DNA from: Planctomycetota bacterium
GTDB lineage: Bacteria > Planctomycetota > UBA1135 > GCA-002686595
Length of the DNA: 64,000 bases
Assembly (NCBI GenBank): GCA_016779205.1
Contig: JADHOC010000002.1
Coordinates: 222,450-286,449 of the forward strand
Direction: 5' to 3'
The notes below the pieces were generated by a model that had not been told where the DNA came from, made no database searches, and worked only from the letters and a program-made list of their open reading frames with translations. The translations under genes and the position numbers were made by a program. Below, piece by piece: positions 27,278 through 35,938 of this stretch (positions are counted from its first letter, which is position 1; each line of letters begins with the position of its first letter).

Positions 27278-27832
27278 ATGGACAAGCGAGTCGTGGTGCC
27301 CCTCGCGGAGGGGGTTGAAGAGATGGAGGCGGTCATCATCATCGACGTCCTGCGGCGAGCGGGTCTCGAGGTCATGGCCGCAGGGCTCGACGGTCCCGGC
27401 CCGATCGTCGCCTCCCGGGGCGTGACCCTGCACGCGGACGTCGGCCTCGACGAGGCGCTGGCGCTCAGCGTCGACGCCCTGGTGCTCCCGGGCGGCCTCG
27501 GCGGGATGGAGCAGCTACGGGGCGACGAGCGCATCCTGGCCTCGGTCCGGAGCCTCCTGGCCCAGGGGCGGCTGGTGGCCGCCGTGTGCGCGGCGCCGCT
27601 CGTCCTGGCCCGGGCCGGCGAGGCGGCGGGCCGGCGCATGACCTGTCACCCGAGCGTGCGGGAGGAGCTCCTGGGGGCCGGCGCGGAGGCCGCGGAGGGG
27701 CGAGTGGTTCAGGACGGGACGGTCCTGACCAGCCTCGGCCCCGGCTCCTCCGTAGAGTTCGCCCTGGCGGTCGCGGCGGAGCTGGTCGGGCCCGAGCGGG
27801 CGCTCGAGGTGTCGGCTGCCATGTGCGTCTGA
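27278..27832 (+). CDS. DJ-1/PfpI family protein
   Basis: 184 residues from the ATG at 27278. The DJ-1 fold is shown by VVVPLAEGVEEMEAVI, where Glu in AEGVEE is the conserved acidic partner, DALVLPGGLGGMEQLR, and the nucleophile elbow VAAVCAAPLVLARA with the reactive Cys. Members act as protein/nucleotide deglycases, glyoxalase-like enzymes or redox chaperones in the cytoplasm. The closest pattern is DJ-1/YajL rather than the PfpI protease, since the His after the Cys is missing (VCAAP). It is a single gene with a leaderless-type promoter. Confidence 0.92.
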   Translation: MDKRVVVPLAEGVEEMEAVIIIDVLRRAGLEVMAAGLDGPGPIVASRGVTLHADVGLDEALALSVDALVLPGGLGGMEQLRGDERILASVRSLLAQGRLVAAVCAAPLVLARAGEAAGRRMTCHPSVREELLGAGAEAAEGRVVQDGTVLTSLGPGSSVEFALAVAAELVGPERALEVSAAMCV

Positions 27833-27874
27833 GCCGATCTGGCCGCGACTGGGCCCGATGGGGCCCGGCCCACG

Positions 27875-27903
27875 TTGACAGGTCAGGCGATTCCGCCCAT
27901 CCT
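27875..27903 (+). promoter_or_regulatory. Sigma-70-like promoter TTGACA-N17-CATCCT
   Basis: A perfect -35 TTGACA (27875-27880), a 17-base spacer and CATCCT (27898-27903). It would start transcription near 27910, about 40-50 bases before the TPR-like gene. Confidence 0.65.
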
Positions 27904-27951
27904 CCTTGCCCGATCTCGTCACCACGGGCACGCCGCCCCCTATGACGATCG

Positions 27952-29091
27952 ATGGTTTTCATGATGACCCGACTCAGCTCCACGACCCTCCTGGCGACCC
28001 TCGCCGTCGCCGCAGCCGCCAACGCGTCCGCCACCCCGGACCGGATCTACAAGTCCGACGGCTCCATCGTCGACAGCGTCGACGTCATCTCCGAGGCCCT
28101 CGATCGTGTGACCTACAAGCCGGAGAAGGGTCGCGGTGAGGAGGAGGTGGAGTCGGAGCTCGTGCTCCGCGTCGAGTTCACCGAGCAGCCCGAGGACGTG
28201 GCCGCGGCCGAGGTGGACGCCACCAACGGGGCGCTCCTCGGCGCCATCAGCGGCTTCCAGACCTACCTCGGCGGCCTCGGCGAGCGGGGCGACCGCAAGC
28301 ACCCCTGGGCAGCCGCGTACTCCCAGTACCGCCTGATCGAGCTCTTCGAGCAGCTGAACACCGAGGAGTCGATCCAGTCGATGGTCGCGGCCGTGGACGA
28401 GCTGGTGGCCACCTACCCGGACTCGCGTTACGTGCCCCTGGCCTTCATCAAGAAGATCGAGGCGCAGCTGATCCACGGGGACCGCGCGGGCGCCAAGGCC
28501 TCCGCCGCCGCCTTCGGGGCCCTGGTCCTCGAGCGTGACCTCGCCCAGCGCTGGAAGCTCGAGCAGCAGCTGCGTGAGATCCTCTCGGACGAGTCGCTCA
28601 ACGGCACCGGGCTCGAGTCCGCCCTGGAGCGGATCTCCTCCCAGGCCGCCGTGTTCCCCACCGTCTCCAACCGCGCCGACGTGGCCATCGCCGAGTCCAT
28701 GCTCGGCCGAGGCGCCTTCGACGAGGCCGAGGCGGCCTTCGAGGGCGTGACCGAGTCGCCCAACGCGGATGATCGGACCCTCGCCGCCGCCTGGTGCGGC
28801 CTCGGGGACTGCCTCTACCGGAGGGCCGAGGCCATGGGCGCCGCGGGCAACGCCGAGGGCGCGAGCCCGCTCTTCCAGCGCGCACAGCTGGCCTTCATGC
28901 GGGTGGTCGTGCTCTACCCCGCCGAGCTGGCCTACGTGCCCAAGTCGGCCTTCTACGCGGGGCGGTGCATCCAGGAGCTCGGTGGCGAGCTGGCCAAGGA
29001 CCAGTCCGACCGCCTCTTCAACTTCGTGACGCGGAACTTCCGCGGCTCCCGCTGGGCGGACTCGGCCCGCCAGTTCCGCCGCCGGAACTGA
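27952..29091 (+). CDS. Secreted TPR-like protein of unknown function
   Basis: 379 residues from the ATG at 27952; ATGs at 27961 and 27964 are equally possible, and no ribosome-binding site decides. A signal peptide (MTRLSSTTLLATLAVAAAANASA) is followed by a short beta-like stretch, DRIYKSDGSIVDSVDVISE, that resembles the start of proteins carrying a small SH3-like domain. The rest is all-helical with TPR-like repeats: VDELVATYPDSRYVPLAF, GRGAFDEAEAAFEGV and FMRVVVLYPAEL. It probably works in the periplasm as a scaffold. It has its own promoter at 27875-27903 and a strong hairpin after it at 29156-29192. Confidence 0.82.
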   Translation: MVFMMTRLSSTTLLATLAVAAAANASATPDRIYKSDGSIVDSVDVISEALDRVTYKPEKGRGEEEVESELVLRVEFTEQPEDVAAAEVDATNGALLGAISGFQTYLGGLGERGDRKHPWAAAYSQYRLIELFEQLNTEESIQSMVAAVDELVATYPDSRYVPLAFIKKIEAQLIHGDRAGAKASAAAFGALVLERDLAQRWKLEQQLREILSDESLNGTGLESALERISSQAAVFPTVSNRADVAIAESMLGRGAFDEAEAAFEGVTESPNADDRTLAAAWCGLGDCLYRRAEAMGAAGNAEGASPLFQRAQLAFMRVVVLYPAELAYVPKSAFYAGRCIQELGGELAKDQSDRLFNFVTRNFRGSRWADSARQFRRRN

Positions 29092-29443
29092 TCCCCTCCG
29101 AGGAAATTCAGCGCCTCCGGTCACTCGGGGGACCGCGGGCCCTGAGCCCGCCAGTGGCGAGGCCGCTCCCGGATCCCGGGGGCGGCCTCGCCCCATGGGT
29201 GGCGGACTCCGTTGGCGCGGGTGGGGATGAGTCGGTCCAGGGAGCGCCGCGGGCCCGGCGCCTCCGTGATTGCGCCGACGGACCTCCGGGGGGGAGTTGT
29301 CCACATGGGGGGCCTGCCCGACGCCGGCGGGCGCGCGGTGCTGTCCTGACCCTGGATCCGCGGCCAGGCGGGGGTCGGTTGGACCGACAGCGCCCGCAGG
29401 GCGCGCCTGGGCTGTGGGCCACTGGTTCCTTCAGGACAGCGAT
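29092..29443. other. Gene-free spacer before the sigma factor gene
   Basis: 352 bases. Apart from the hairpin at 29156-29192 I see only short inverted repeats such as GTCGG/CCGAC near 29374-29388. No convincing coding region was found. The promoter of the sigma factor gene should lie here but has no recognisable hexamers. Confidence 0.45.
29156..29192 (+). terminator. Strong hairpin after the TPR-like gene
   Basis: An 11-bp stem GGCGAGGCCGC/GCGGCCTCGCC closes an inner CCC/GGG pairing. It lies 64 bases after the stop. No T-tract follows, so it may need Rho or only stabilise the mRNA end. Confidence 0.5.
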
Positions 29444-30136
29444 ATGACCCGACCTCTCCAAGACGCTCCTCGCCGCACTCCCTCAGCTCCCCGACTGGAG
29501 CCGCCCGCTCCCCCTCGTCGGGCGCCGCACACCAGCGGCCCCGCGCCGCGGGCGGGTCGGGGGCACGGGTCCTCTCCGGAGCGGGGCTGCTGGGCCGAGC
29601 TGGTGGCGCTGCGCCCGAAGGTGCTGGCCTTCCTGCGGCGGCGCTGCCGGGACGAGCATCAGGCGGAGGACCTGACCCAGGAGACGCTCCTGCGTGCGGC
29701 GCGCCAAGGAGCGCACTTCCACCGCATCGAGCGCCCCCTGTCGTGGGCCCTGCAGGTGGCTGCGAATGTCCACCTCGACCACGCCCGGAAGGACTCCTGG
29801 CAGCACCTGAGTCCCCCGGACCACCCGGCGTTCCTCCTGATTCCAGGGACCGAGGTCGTGCCCGGAGAGGTCTCCGAGCCGGACCTCTATCGGGTCGACG
29901 GGGAGGAGGTGGAGGGAGAGGACCTCTCCCTGGCCGTGCGGGAGGTCTGGCCGCAGCTCCTCGAGCGCGACCGGGTTGTCCTCTCGGCCTTCTACGCCGA
30001 GGGGGGATGTACAGCCTCGGCGGCGGCGGCGTGCGGCGTCCATCGAGACCTCGTCAAGGTCCGACTGTTCCGCGCGCGCCGGCGGCTCCACGCGGCCATC
30101 GTCGAGCACCTCGGCAGCCGGGCGCTGGCCCGTTGA
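29444..30136 (+). CDS. ECF-type RNA polymerase sigma factor
   Basis: 230 residues from the ATG at 29444. After a Pro/Arg-rich N-terminal tail of about 45 residues, unusual for ECF factors, region 2 is clear: LRPKVLAFLRRRCRDEHQAE then DLTQETLLRAARQ, and RPLSWALQVAANVHLDHAR. Region 4 is recognised in LERDRVVLSAFYAEG and AAACGVHRDLVKVRLFRAR, the helix-turn-helix that reads the -35 element. It would direct RNA polymerase to a small regulon. The next gene starts inside its stop codon and encodes a one-TM protein, a common place for an anti-sigma factor. Confidence 0.9.
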   Translation: MTRPLQDAPRRTPSAPRLEPPAPPRRAPHTSGPAPRAGRGHGSSPERGCWAELVALRPKVLAFLRRRCRDEHQAEDLTQETLLRAARQGAHFHRIERPLSWALQVAANVHLDHARKDSWQHLSPPDHPAFLLIPGTEVVPGEVSEPDLYRVDGEEVEGEDLSLAVREVWPQLLERDRVVLSAFYAEGGCTASAAAACGVHRDLVKVRLFRARRRLHAAIVEHLGSRALAR

Positions 30137-30747
30137 GCGAGCTCCCGGAGAGCGGCGCCCGGCGGCGCCCGAGGCGGTGGCTCCTGCGCCACCGCCTCGG
30201 GCGGGCCTCCTGGTGGCTGGCCAGCGTGGGCCTCGGGCTCGCCGTGCTCTCGGTGATTCGTCCGCCATCGGGGGCCGCGGCCAGGGGGAGCGCGGTGGAT
30301 CCTGGGGAGCGGCTTCCCGAGCGATCGGAGCCATGGCGTCAGTGGCGGGAGCGCCTGGCCGGGGCTCACGTCGCGCGCCGGGCGGGCGACGTGAGCGGCG
30401 CGCTCGAGCTCTACGACGCGGTGGCGTCCGCCCCGCGCGCTCGAGGACAAGACGCGGAGCACGCCGCCCTGTGGGCCGCGCGGCTCCGGCTCGGTCTCGG
30501 GGAGTGCAGCGCGGCGCTCGCGCTTCACTCCCTGGTCCTGGGCTGCGAGGACCCCGCGCTGCTCGCGCGCGCCATGGTCGAGGCCAGGTCACACGCTGCC
30601 GGTGCGAGGTGCGCGGAGTGGTCCTCCACCTTGGGTGGTACGGCGGCCCTCGCGCGCAAGAAGTTGAGCGCGCTCGCGGTGCAGGAGACGGGGGAAGGAG
30701 CGCGCGCTCGACGCTGGCTTCACGCCTCACGTGAAACCCGCCGCTGA
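30133..30747 (+). CDS. One-TM protein coupled to the sigma factor, candidate anti-sigma or signalling partner
   Basis: 204 residues from a TTG at 30133 that overlaps the sigma factor stop (TTGA). The frame is open well upstream, but earlier codons lie inside the sigma gene and read as low-complexity shadow. The product has a basic cytoplasmic N-terminus of about 30 residues (RRRPRRWLLRHRLGR), one membrane segment (WWLASVGLGLAVLSVI, about 27-42) and an extracytoplasmic helical domain with TPR-like units (ARRAGDVSGALELYDAVAS, LGECSAALALHSLVLGC). The cytoplasmic tail is too short for a normal zinc anti-sigma domain, so regulation of the sigma factor is only inferred from the overlap. The gene ends at a T8 run. 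Confidence 0.65.
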   Translation: MSELPESGARRRPRRWLLRHRLGRASWWLASVGLGLAVLSVIRPPSGAAARGSAVDPGERLPERSEPWRQWRERLAGAHVARRAGDVSGALELYDAVASAPRARGQDAEHAALWAARLRLGLGECSAALALHSLVLGCEDPALLARAMVEARSHAAGARCAEWSSTLGGTAALARKKLSALAVQETGEGARARRWLHASRETRR

Positions 30748-30755
30748 TTTTTTTT
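30716..30755 (+). terminator. Possible terminator overlapping the gene end
   Basis: A hairpin (TTCACG/CGTGAA plus outer GG/CC, 30716-30738) is followed 9 bases later by an uninterrupted T8 run (30748-30755) that begins directly after the TGA stop. The gap between stem and T-run is longer than usual. Confidence 0.4.
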
Positions 30756-30912
30756 CCGATGAACGTTCCGGTTTCAGTGGGTTTCCGGCGATGTAACTCT
30801 TATCACGTTGATCGAGGACACAAGACGCCCGTGCGTTCGGCGGGGTTCACACCACCCCGACGAGTTCCGCGCACGAGTGAGGAGTGCTCTCAGTCACAGC
30901 CACGACATCAAG

Positions 30913-30944
30913 AGGCGGCTCGTTCCTTCGGGAACGGGCCGCCT
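30913..30944. terminator. Terminator hairpin with UUCG tetraloop
   Basis: A 14-bp stem (one G-U pair) closed by C(TTCG)G, the very stable tetraloop. It lies between the convergent sigma-partner and ugd genes, 65 bases beyond the ugd stop, and could serve both. TTGTCGTTGT follows it on the plus strand. Confidence 0.75.
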
Positions 30945-31008
30945 TGTCGTTGTACGGCGCAGGTCGCGCCCCGGGGAGCCTGCCGGTGCAGGCTATGCCG
31001 GCGCCGGA

Positions 31009-32310
31009 CTACCTGCCGAGGGCGTGGTAGGTGAAGCCCGACTCCTCGAGGGTCGCGCGCGGGAAGATGTTCCTGCCGTCGAAGATGACCGGCTGCTTCA
31101 GGCCGCTCTTGAGGGCGTCGAAGTCCGGGCGGCGGAACTCGTTCCACTCCGTGACGATGACCAGGGCGTCCGCGCCCTGAACGGCCTCCATCGGGCTCTC
31201 GGCGTACTCGATCTCGTCGCCGAGGTAGTGCTCCCGGGCCTCGTCCATGGCCTCAGGGTCATGGGCGATGACCGTCGCGCCGGCGCCCCGGAGGGCCCTG
31301 GAGAGCACGATCGCGGGCGCCTCGCGCATGTCGTCGGTGTTCGGCTTGAACGCGAGGCCCCAGAAGGCGAAGCGGAGCCCGGTGAGGTCCTCACCGAAGT
31401 GCTTCACGATCTTCTCGAACATGAGGAGCTTCTGCGTGGCGTTCACGTCCTCCACGGCCTTCAGGATCCTGAAGTCGTAGTCGTTCTTGTCCGCGGTGTG
31501 GATGATGGCCTTGACGTCCTTGGGGAAGCAGGAACCCCCGTATCCGATCCCCGCGAAGAGGAAGCGGGAGCCGATCCGGTCGTCGGAGCCGATGCCCTTG
31601 CGGACGTTGTCGACGTTGGCGCCCACGCGCTCGCACACGTTGGCGATCTCGTTCATGAAGGAGATGCGCGTGGCGAGCATGGCGTTGGCCGCGTACTTGG
31701 TGAGCTCGGCGGAGGCCACGTCCATCGTGAAGATCGGGTTCCCCGTCCGCACGAAGGGCTCGTAGAGCTCCGTCATGATGCGCGCCGCGCGGTCCGTGTC
31801 CGCGCCGACCACGACGCGGTCCGGCTTGAGGAAGTCATCGATGGCGGCGCCTTCCTTGAGGAACTCCGGGTTGGAGACCACGTCGAACTCGTGCTTGGCG
31901 TGGGGGGCCATGGCGGCCTCCACCTTGCGCGCCGTCCCGACGGGGACCGTGGACTTGTCCACGACCACGGTGTAGCCGGTCATGTGCTTGGCGATGCTCT
32001 CCGCGGCGGCGAGCACGTACTTGACGTCGGCGCCGCCGTCCTCGCCCGGGGGCGTCCCCACGGCGATGAAGGCCACCTGGGCGTCCTTCATGCCCTCCGC
32101 GTAGTCGGTCGTGAAGTGCAGGCGACCGTCGCGGACGTTGCGCTTGATGAGCTCCTCGAGGCCGGGCTCGAAGATCGGGACGACGCCGTTCCTGAGGCCG
32201 TCGATCTTCTTCTCGTCGATGTCGATGCAGGTGACCGTGTTGCCGCTCTCGGCAAAGCAGGTTCCTGCCACGAGCCCGACATAGCCGGATCCGATGACTG
32301 CGATACGCAT
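31009..32310 (-). CDS. ugd: UDP-glucose 6-dehydrogenase
   Basis: 433 residues. It oxidises UDP-glucose to UDP-glucuronate with two NAD+. The Rossmann motif MRIAVIGSGYVGLVAGTCFA opens the protein; FAGIGYGGSCFPKDVKA holds the catalytic Cys, and WGLAFKPNTDDMREAPA starts the C-terminal domain. NPEFLKEGAAIDDF with PDRVVVGA is also diagnostic. This is the GSGYVGL/GGSCFPKD type found in exopolysaccharide clusters, distinct from the WecC paralogue at 6763. UDP-GlcA could feed the glycan pathways suggested by the first 10 kb. It stands alone on the minus strand with a terminator after it. Confidence 0.95.
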   Translation of the reverse strand: MRIAVIGSGYVGLVAGTCFAESGNTVTCIDIDEKKIDGLRNGVVPIFEPGLEELIKRNVRDGRLHFTTDYAEGMKDAQVAFIAVGTPPGEDGGADVKYVLAAAESIAKHMTGYTVVVDKSTVPVGTARKVEAAMAPHAKHEFDVVSNPEFLKEGAAIDDFLKPDRVVVGADTDRAARIMTELYEPFVRTGNPIFTMDVASAELTKYAANAMLATRISFMNEIANVCERVGANVDNVRKGIGSDDRIGSRFLFAGIGYGGSCFPKDVKAIIHTADKNDYDFRILKAVEDVNATQKLLMFEKIVKHFGEDLTGLRFAFWGLAFKPNTDDMREAPAIVLSRALRGAGATVIAHDPEAMDEAREHYLGDEIEYAESPMEAVQGADALVIVTEWNEFRRPDFDALKSGLKQPVIFDGRNIFPRATLEESGFTYHALGR

Positions 32311-32493
32311 TGGGGAATGGGAGGAGTTGGGGTCGGTGGAGGATGGCAGAGCAGGGCGGCGGTCCGCGGCGGCGGAGGGGCCACCCCGCAGGTGATGATC
32401 GGTTTTCGATCTTCGCCCTCTGAACAGGCAGGTTCAGATGCGGCAGAATACCGGGGCCAGCGGCCCCCAGGGGGCCAATAGCACCCTGGAAGA

Positions 32494-32569
32494 GGGCGAT
32501 TAACTCAGCTGGTAGAGTGCCTCGCTTACACCGAGGATGTCGGGGGTTCGAGCCCCTCATCGCCCACCA
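32494..32569 (+). tRNA. tRNA-Val (anticodon UAC)
   Basis: 76 bases including an encoded CCA. Acceptor GGGCGAT pairs with ATCGCCC, discriminator A. The D-arm contains AGCTGGTAGAG; the anticodon stem CTCGC/... with loop around TTACACC gives anticodon TAC; the T-arm is GGGGGTTCGAGCCCC. A hairpin (GGCCCCC/GGGGGCC) lies 18 bases upstream. Confidence 0.95.
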
Positions 32570-32621
32570 GGTGTCTCCTTTTGCGCATCGGTGGACGCCG
32601 CGTCCCGGGGTGGGGCGGGGG

Positions 32622-33869
32622 TCACTCCTCGAGGAGCATGGCGAGGGCGCGCCCGGCCACGCGGGTGACCGCCAAGAGACCCGCCCGCGGGCCCTCCGTC
32701 CGGAAGCGCCGGCCGAGGGCCTCGGCGCTCTCGGGGTGGTGCCGGGTCTTGACGGTGAGGTGCCCGACGGAGTGGTCCCGGAGCAGCGCGCGCACGCGGC
32801 GGCGGTCTCCGGGGGCCACGCCTGAGATGCGCCAGCTGCGGGCCATCGGGTGGGCGACCTGACCTCCCGCGATGAGGAAGCCGCCGGGTCCGGGGGCCTC
32901 CAGGGGGAGGGCCCCGTGCTCGGCGGCGAAGGCTCCCGCGAGGTCGGCTCGCCACAGGGAGGGGTCGAGCTCCACCAGCCACTGTCCCGGCCGCGCCTCC
33001 CGCTCGGGCGAAGGGAGGGCCTGGCGCTCGCCCGCGTACGAGCAGGCCTCACCGCCTGAACGGAGGGAGACGGCCTCCCGGGGTGGTGCCCCGTGGCGCA
33101 GCACGCCCGTCCAGGCGCTGAGCTCCTTCATCTCCCCATCCAGGGAGGTCCACGAGAGCGCCAGGGGCAACGGGCCCGCGGGCTCGGAGAGGGTGGCCTC
33201 CTCGAGGGAGGGAGGGAGCTTCACGCACGCGCCCGCGAGGCGCCCCGCGGTCTGGAACACGGCACCGAGCGCAGGGCTCCAGCGATCCGCGCGACCCTCC
33301 CGTGGACCCGCGGGCCGGCGGTCGGGATCGAACAGGCCGAGCAGGCGTGGAGCGGCTGAGACGAGGAAAGGGGGAAGCACCGCGTTGCCCAGGGCGATGA
33401 GGTCACCGGGCCGGCCGTCCGCCGTGCTGCCCGGGCCAGCCTGCCGGGCGCAGGCGAGGTTGGCGGCTGCACAACGGAGCGTCTCCGGATCGATGTCCGT
33501 GGCGACCAACTGGTCGAAGCGCTCGGCCAGGGCGAGGAGGTCGGAGCCCACGCCGCAGCACGCGTCCCAGGGCGTCCGCCCCGCTCCGGCCCGCGCGAAT
33601 CGGTCCGCGCGGTGACGGGCGACGGCGCTCGCCGTGGCCTGCTCGGCGCCCTTGGAGGTGAGGAAGCGCAGGAGCGCCGGGTCGAGGCGCGGGCCGTGGC
33701 GCCGGGCGAGCTCGGCCTGGAGGGAGACGAAGCGAGCCACGGCCGGCCCCTTCGCCGCCCGGAGGCGGTCGAGCTCGCCCAGCGAGGGTTTCGCCGCGCC
33801 CAGCGCGCCCCAGCGCTCGGCGCACCCCGGCCTCAGGGGCGCCAACTCTCTCCAGACCGCGGCTTCCAC
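32622..33869 (-). CDS. Class I SAM methyltransferase with THUMP-like C-terminal domain
   Basis: 415 residues from a GTG start. After a helical N-terminal region (about 1-95) comes the SAM-binding motif TPWDACCGVGSDLLALAE, then VATDIDPETLRCAAAN. FDPDRRPAGPREGRAD resembles the DPPRR-type catalytic region of RNA and ribosomal methyltransferases. The last 95 residues (SWRISGVAPGDRRRVRALLR and GLLAVTRVAGRALAML) match the THUMP-like domain found after this methyltransferase type. Probable substrate is RNA, not proven. It converges on the tRNA-Val gene, 53 bases away, with no clear terminator between. Confidence 0.82.
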   Translation of the reverse strand: MEAAVWRELAPLRPGCAERWGALGAAKPSLGELDRLRAAKGPAVARFVSLQAELARRHGPRLDPALLRFLTSKGAEQATASAVARHRADRFARAGAGRTPWDACCGVGSDLLALAERFDQLVATDIDPETLRCAAANLACARQAGPGSTADGRPGDLIALGNAVLPPFLVSAAPRLLGLFDPDRRPAGPREGRADRWSPALGAVFQTAGRLAGACVKLPPSLEEATLSEPAGPLPLALSWTSLDGEMKELSAWTGVLRHGAPPREAVSLRSGGEACSYAGERQALPSPEREARPGQWLVELDPSLWRADLAGAFAAEHGALPLEAPGPGGFLIAGGQVAHPMARSWRISGVAPGDRRRVRALLRDHSVGHLTVKTRHHPESAEALGRRFRTEGPRAGLLAVTRVAGRALAMLLEE

Positions 33870-33925
33870 CGACCTATTCGAGCGGGTCGCCCCCTCCCTT
33901 GGAAGTCAGAACGCGGAAGGCCTGC

Positions 33926-35938
33926 TCAGCGAACCTCGAACACGTAGGGCGCCGCCGCGTCGGAGATCCCGAAGTCGGTGGGGAGCCGGTGATGAAGGAG
34001 GCGAACCTCCAGGCGCTCGGTCCTCGGCTCCGCCCTCAGGGACTGCAGAGGGATCCGCAGCAGCGAGACCGCATCGTCCCAGCGGGGGTCGATGACGAGG
34101 CCGTTCGTGGTGAGGAGCCGGTCGCTCTCCCCCAGCGTTGCCCGCTCGAGGCCGAGGGGGTCCAGCACCACCCGCGAGCCATCGGCTCGAACCGCGGTGA
34201 TGATCGTGTCGAACACCTGGGGCAGGTCGGCGACCGGCTGCTCCGGGCCGGGGGGCGCGAAGCCCGCGACGAACTCGAGGGTCCCCTTGCGCGTGCGGTG
34301 GCGGACCTCTGGCGGAGTGAACGTGCCGGCGCGGCGGAGCAGGAGGAGCGGCTTGATCGGCGTGGCGGTCGTCCTCTCCCGGCCCACCGTGACCACGGGC
34401 TCATAGGGCGCCAGGAGCGCATTCAGCTCCTCGCGGTAAGCGGGGCTGTCCTCGGGGTCGAGGCCGAGGACGTACTCGGGGAGCTTGCTCCTGGCCTGCT
34501 CATCGAGGAGGACGTCGATGCCGTTCAGCCACGGCAGGATGTACTCCGGCTCCTCGGAGAGGGCCGAGGCGAGGTGGGCGCGGGGGGGAGACGGCGACCA
34601 CGAGGCCGGTGGGTAGCCCGGCAGGGCATCGGTCCGGCCGAGCATGTCCATGACCCTGAAGTTGGCGAGGTAGCCGATGGCGCCGGGCCAGGGGGTGAGC
34701 AGCGTCGCGTCCGCCGGAAGGCGGTCCCTCAGGAACCCGCCGATCCTGCGGAGCTTGTTGGTGTCCCGGACCTCCGAGTAGAGGCTAGAGCGCCCGAGGG
34801 TGCGGTCCGAGTCCGGCCAGCGGTTCGCGCGGGGGGTGAGGAGGCGCGCCACCACGGTCTGCTCGCCAGCGTTGGGCGACTCGCCGGGGAACCGGTTCAC
34901 GGCCAGGGATCCGACGCTGGTGGTGAGGATCGAGATCCAGGCCAGGCGCTCCAACGCGGGCCGGTAGGTGTCCAGCGCCATCCGGAGGCCCTCCTGGATG
35001 GCGATGAACGCGAACGGCAGCGCGGGCACGAAGCCGAGGTCGAAGGTCAGCGGGCCGCCGCCGCCGAGGACCGTCACGGCGCACCAGGCGACGGCGATGA
35101 CCAGGGCGCGGCGTCCCACGGGGGACAGCTCCCTCCGGAAGAGGGCGACCAGCGGATAGATGAGCAGGAGGGGGGAGACCGTCGAGACCAGGAAGTCCCT
35201 GAGCTGGGCGAGGCCCTGTGCCGCGTCGTCGGGCGCCCAGGTGAAGGTCCGCTTCACGTCATGGAGGAGCGAGGCTCCCGCCCATTCGGCCAGGGCAAGG
35301 GCCGCCGCGGCGGGCAGGAAGAAGAGCACCCGTCGCGCCCTCGACGGCGACCCGAACAGCTCGTCGCGCAGCAGCGACTGCACGAACAGGATCGCCACGA
35401 GGACGACCGAGGCTGCGCTGGAGACGGCCAGGAGGGCCAGGGAGATCGCCGCCGCGAAGGGGCGGTTCTTCTCGACGGCGACGAAGGCCGTGGTGGCGAG
35501 CGCCATCACGATGGGCCACTCGGTCCCGCTCCCGCCTGCGGCGGCGACGGCGCCGCAGGAGACCAGGAGGACCGCCGAGACCACGCTCAGGATCCGCGTC
35601 AGGTCGAAGCGGGTGCAGAGCCAGACCGTGGCGAGGACGGAGACGATCCCGGTGACCTGCACCCCGCGGGTGACGGGCAGGTAGAGGCGCTCGAAGACCG
35701 AGCTGATGAGGACCAGGAGCGGGGAGGGATAGGACCACAGGCCGCCAACCGTCTCCGCCGTCGCGGGGTCCCGCCACCAGTGGAGGCTGCCCTCGGTCAC
35801 CAGGTTGCGGGCCAGCCGGAACGCCACGTGCACCGACTCGTACGGCGCTCCGAACGTACCCCCGAGGTCCCGGTGCACCACGAGGACGTGGGTCAGGAGC
35901 GCGGCGAAGGCGGAGAGGAGCGCGGTGATGCGGTTCAT
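33926..35938 (-). CDS. Polytopic membrane protein with large C-terminal domain, GT-C-like
   Basis: 670 residues. The first 330 or so hold about nine to ten hydrophobic segments, beginning MNRITALLSAFAALLTHVLV, with an early periplasmic loop HRDLGGTFGAPYESVHVAFR and TEWPIVMAL, as in proteins of the GT-C/ZomB-like type. The remaining 340 residues are soluble and probably periplasmic, with alternating strands (PEYILPWLNGIDVLLDE). Function is unknown; glycosylation of a surface polymer or lipid is possible. Its start overlaps the stop of the upstream gene by 4 bases (ATGA), so it forms an operon with the regulatory-domain protein and the HD hydrolase. Confidence 0.7.
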   Translation of the reverse strand: MNRITALLSAFAALLTHVLVVHRDLGGTFGAPYESVHVAFRLARNLVTEGSLHWWRDPATAETVGGLWSYPSPLLVLISSVFERLYLPVTRGVQVTGIVSVLATVWLCTRFDLTRILSVVSAVLLVSCGAVAAAGGSGTEWPIVMALATTAFVAVEKNRPFAAAISLALLAVSSAASVVLVAILFVQSLLRDELFGSPSRARRVLFFLPAAAALALAEWAGASLLHDVKRTFTWAPDDAAQGLAQLRDFLVSTVSPLLLIYPLVALFRRELSPVGRRALVIAVAWCAVTVLGGGGPLTFDLGFVPALPFAFIAIQEGLRMALDTYRPALERLAWISILTTSVGSLAVNRFPGESPNAGEQTVVARLLTPRANRWPDSDRTLGRSSLYSEVRDTNKLRRIGGFLRDRLPADATLLTPWPGAIGYLANFRVMDMLGRTDALPGYPPASWSPSPPRAHLASALSEEPEYILPWLNGIDVLLDEQARSKLPEYVLGLDPEDSPAYREELNALLAPYEPVVTVGRERTTATPIKPLLLLRRAGTFTPPEVRHRTRKGTLEFVAGFAPPGPEQPVADLPQVFDTIITAVRADGSRVVLDPLGLERATLGESDRLLTTNGLVIDPRWDDAVSLLRIPLQSLRAEPRTERLEVRLLHHRLPTDFGISDAAAPYVFEVR

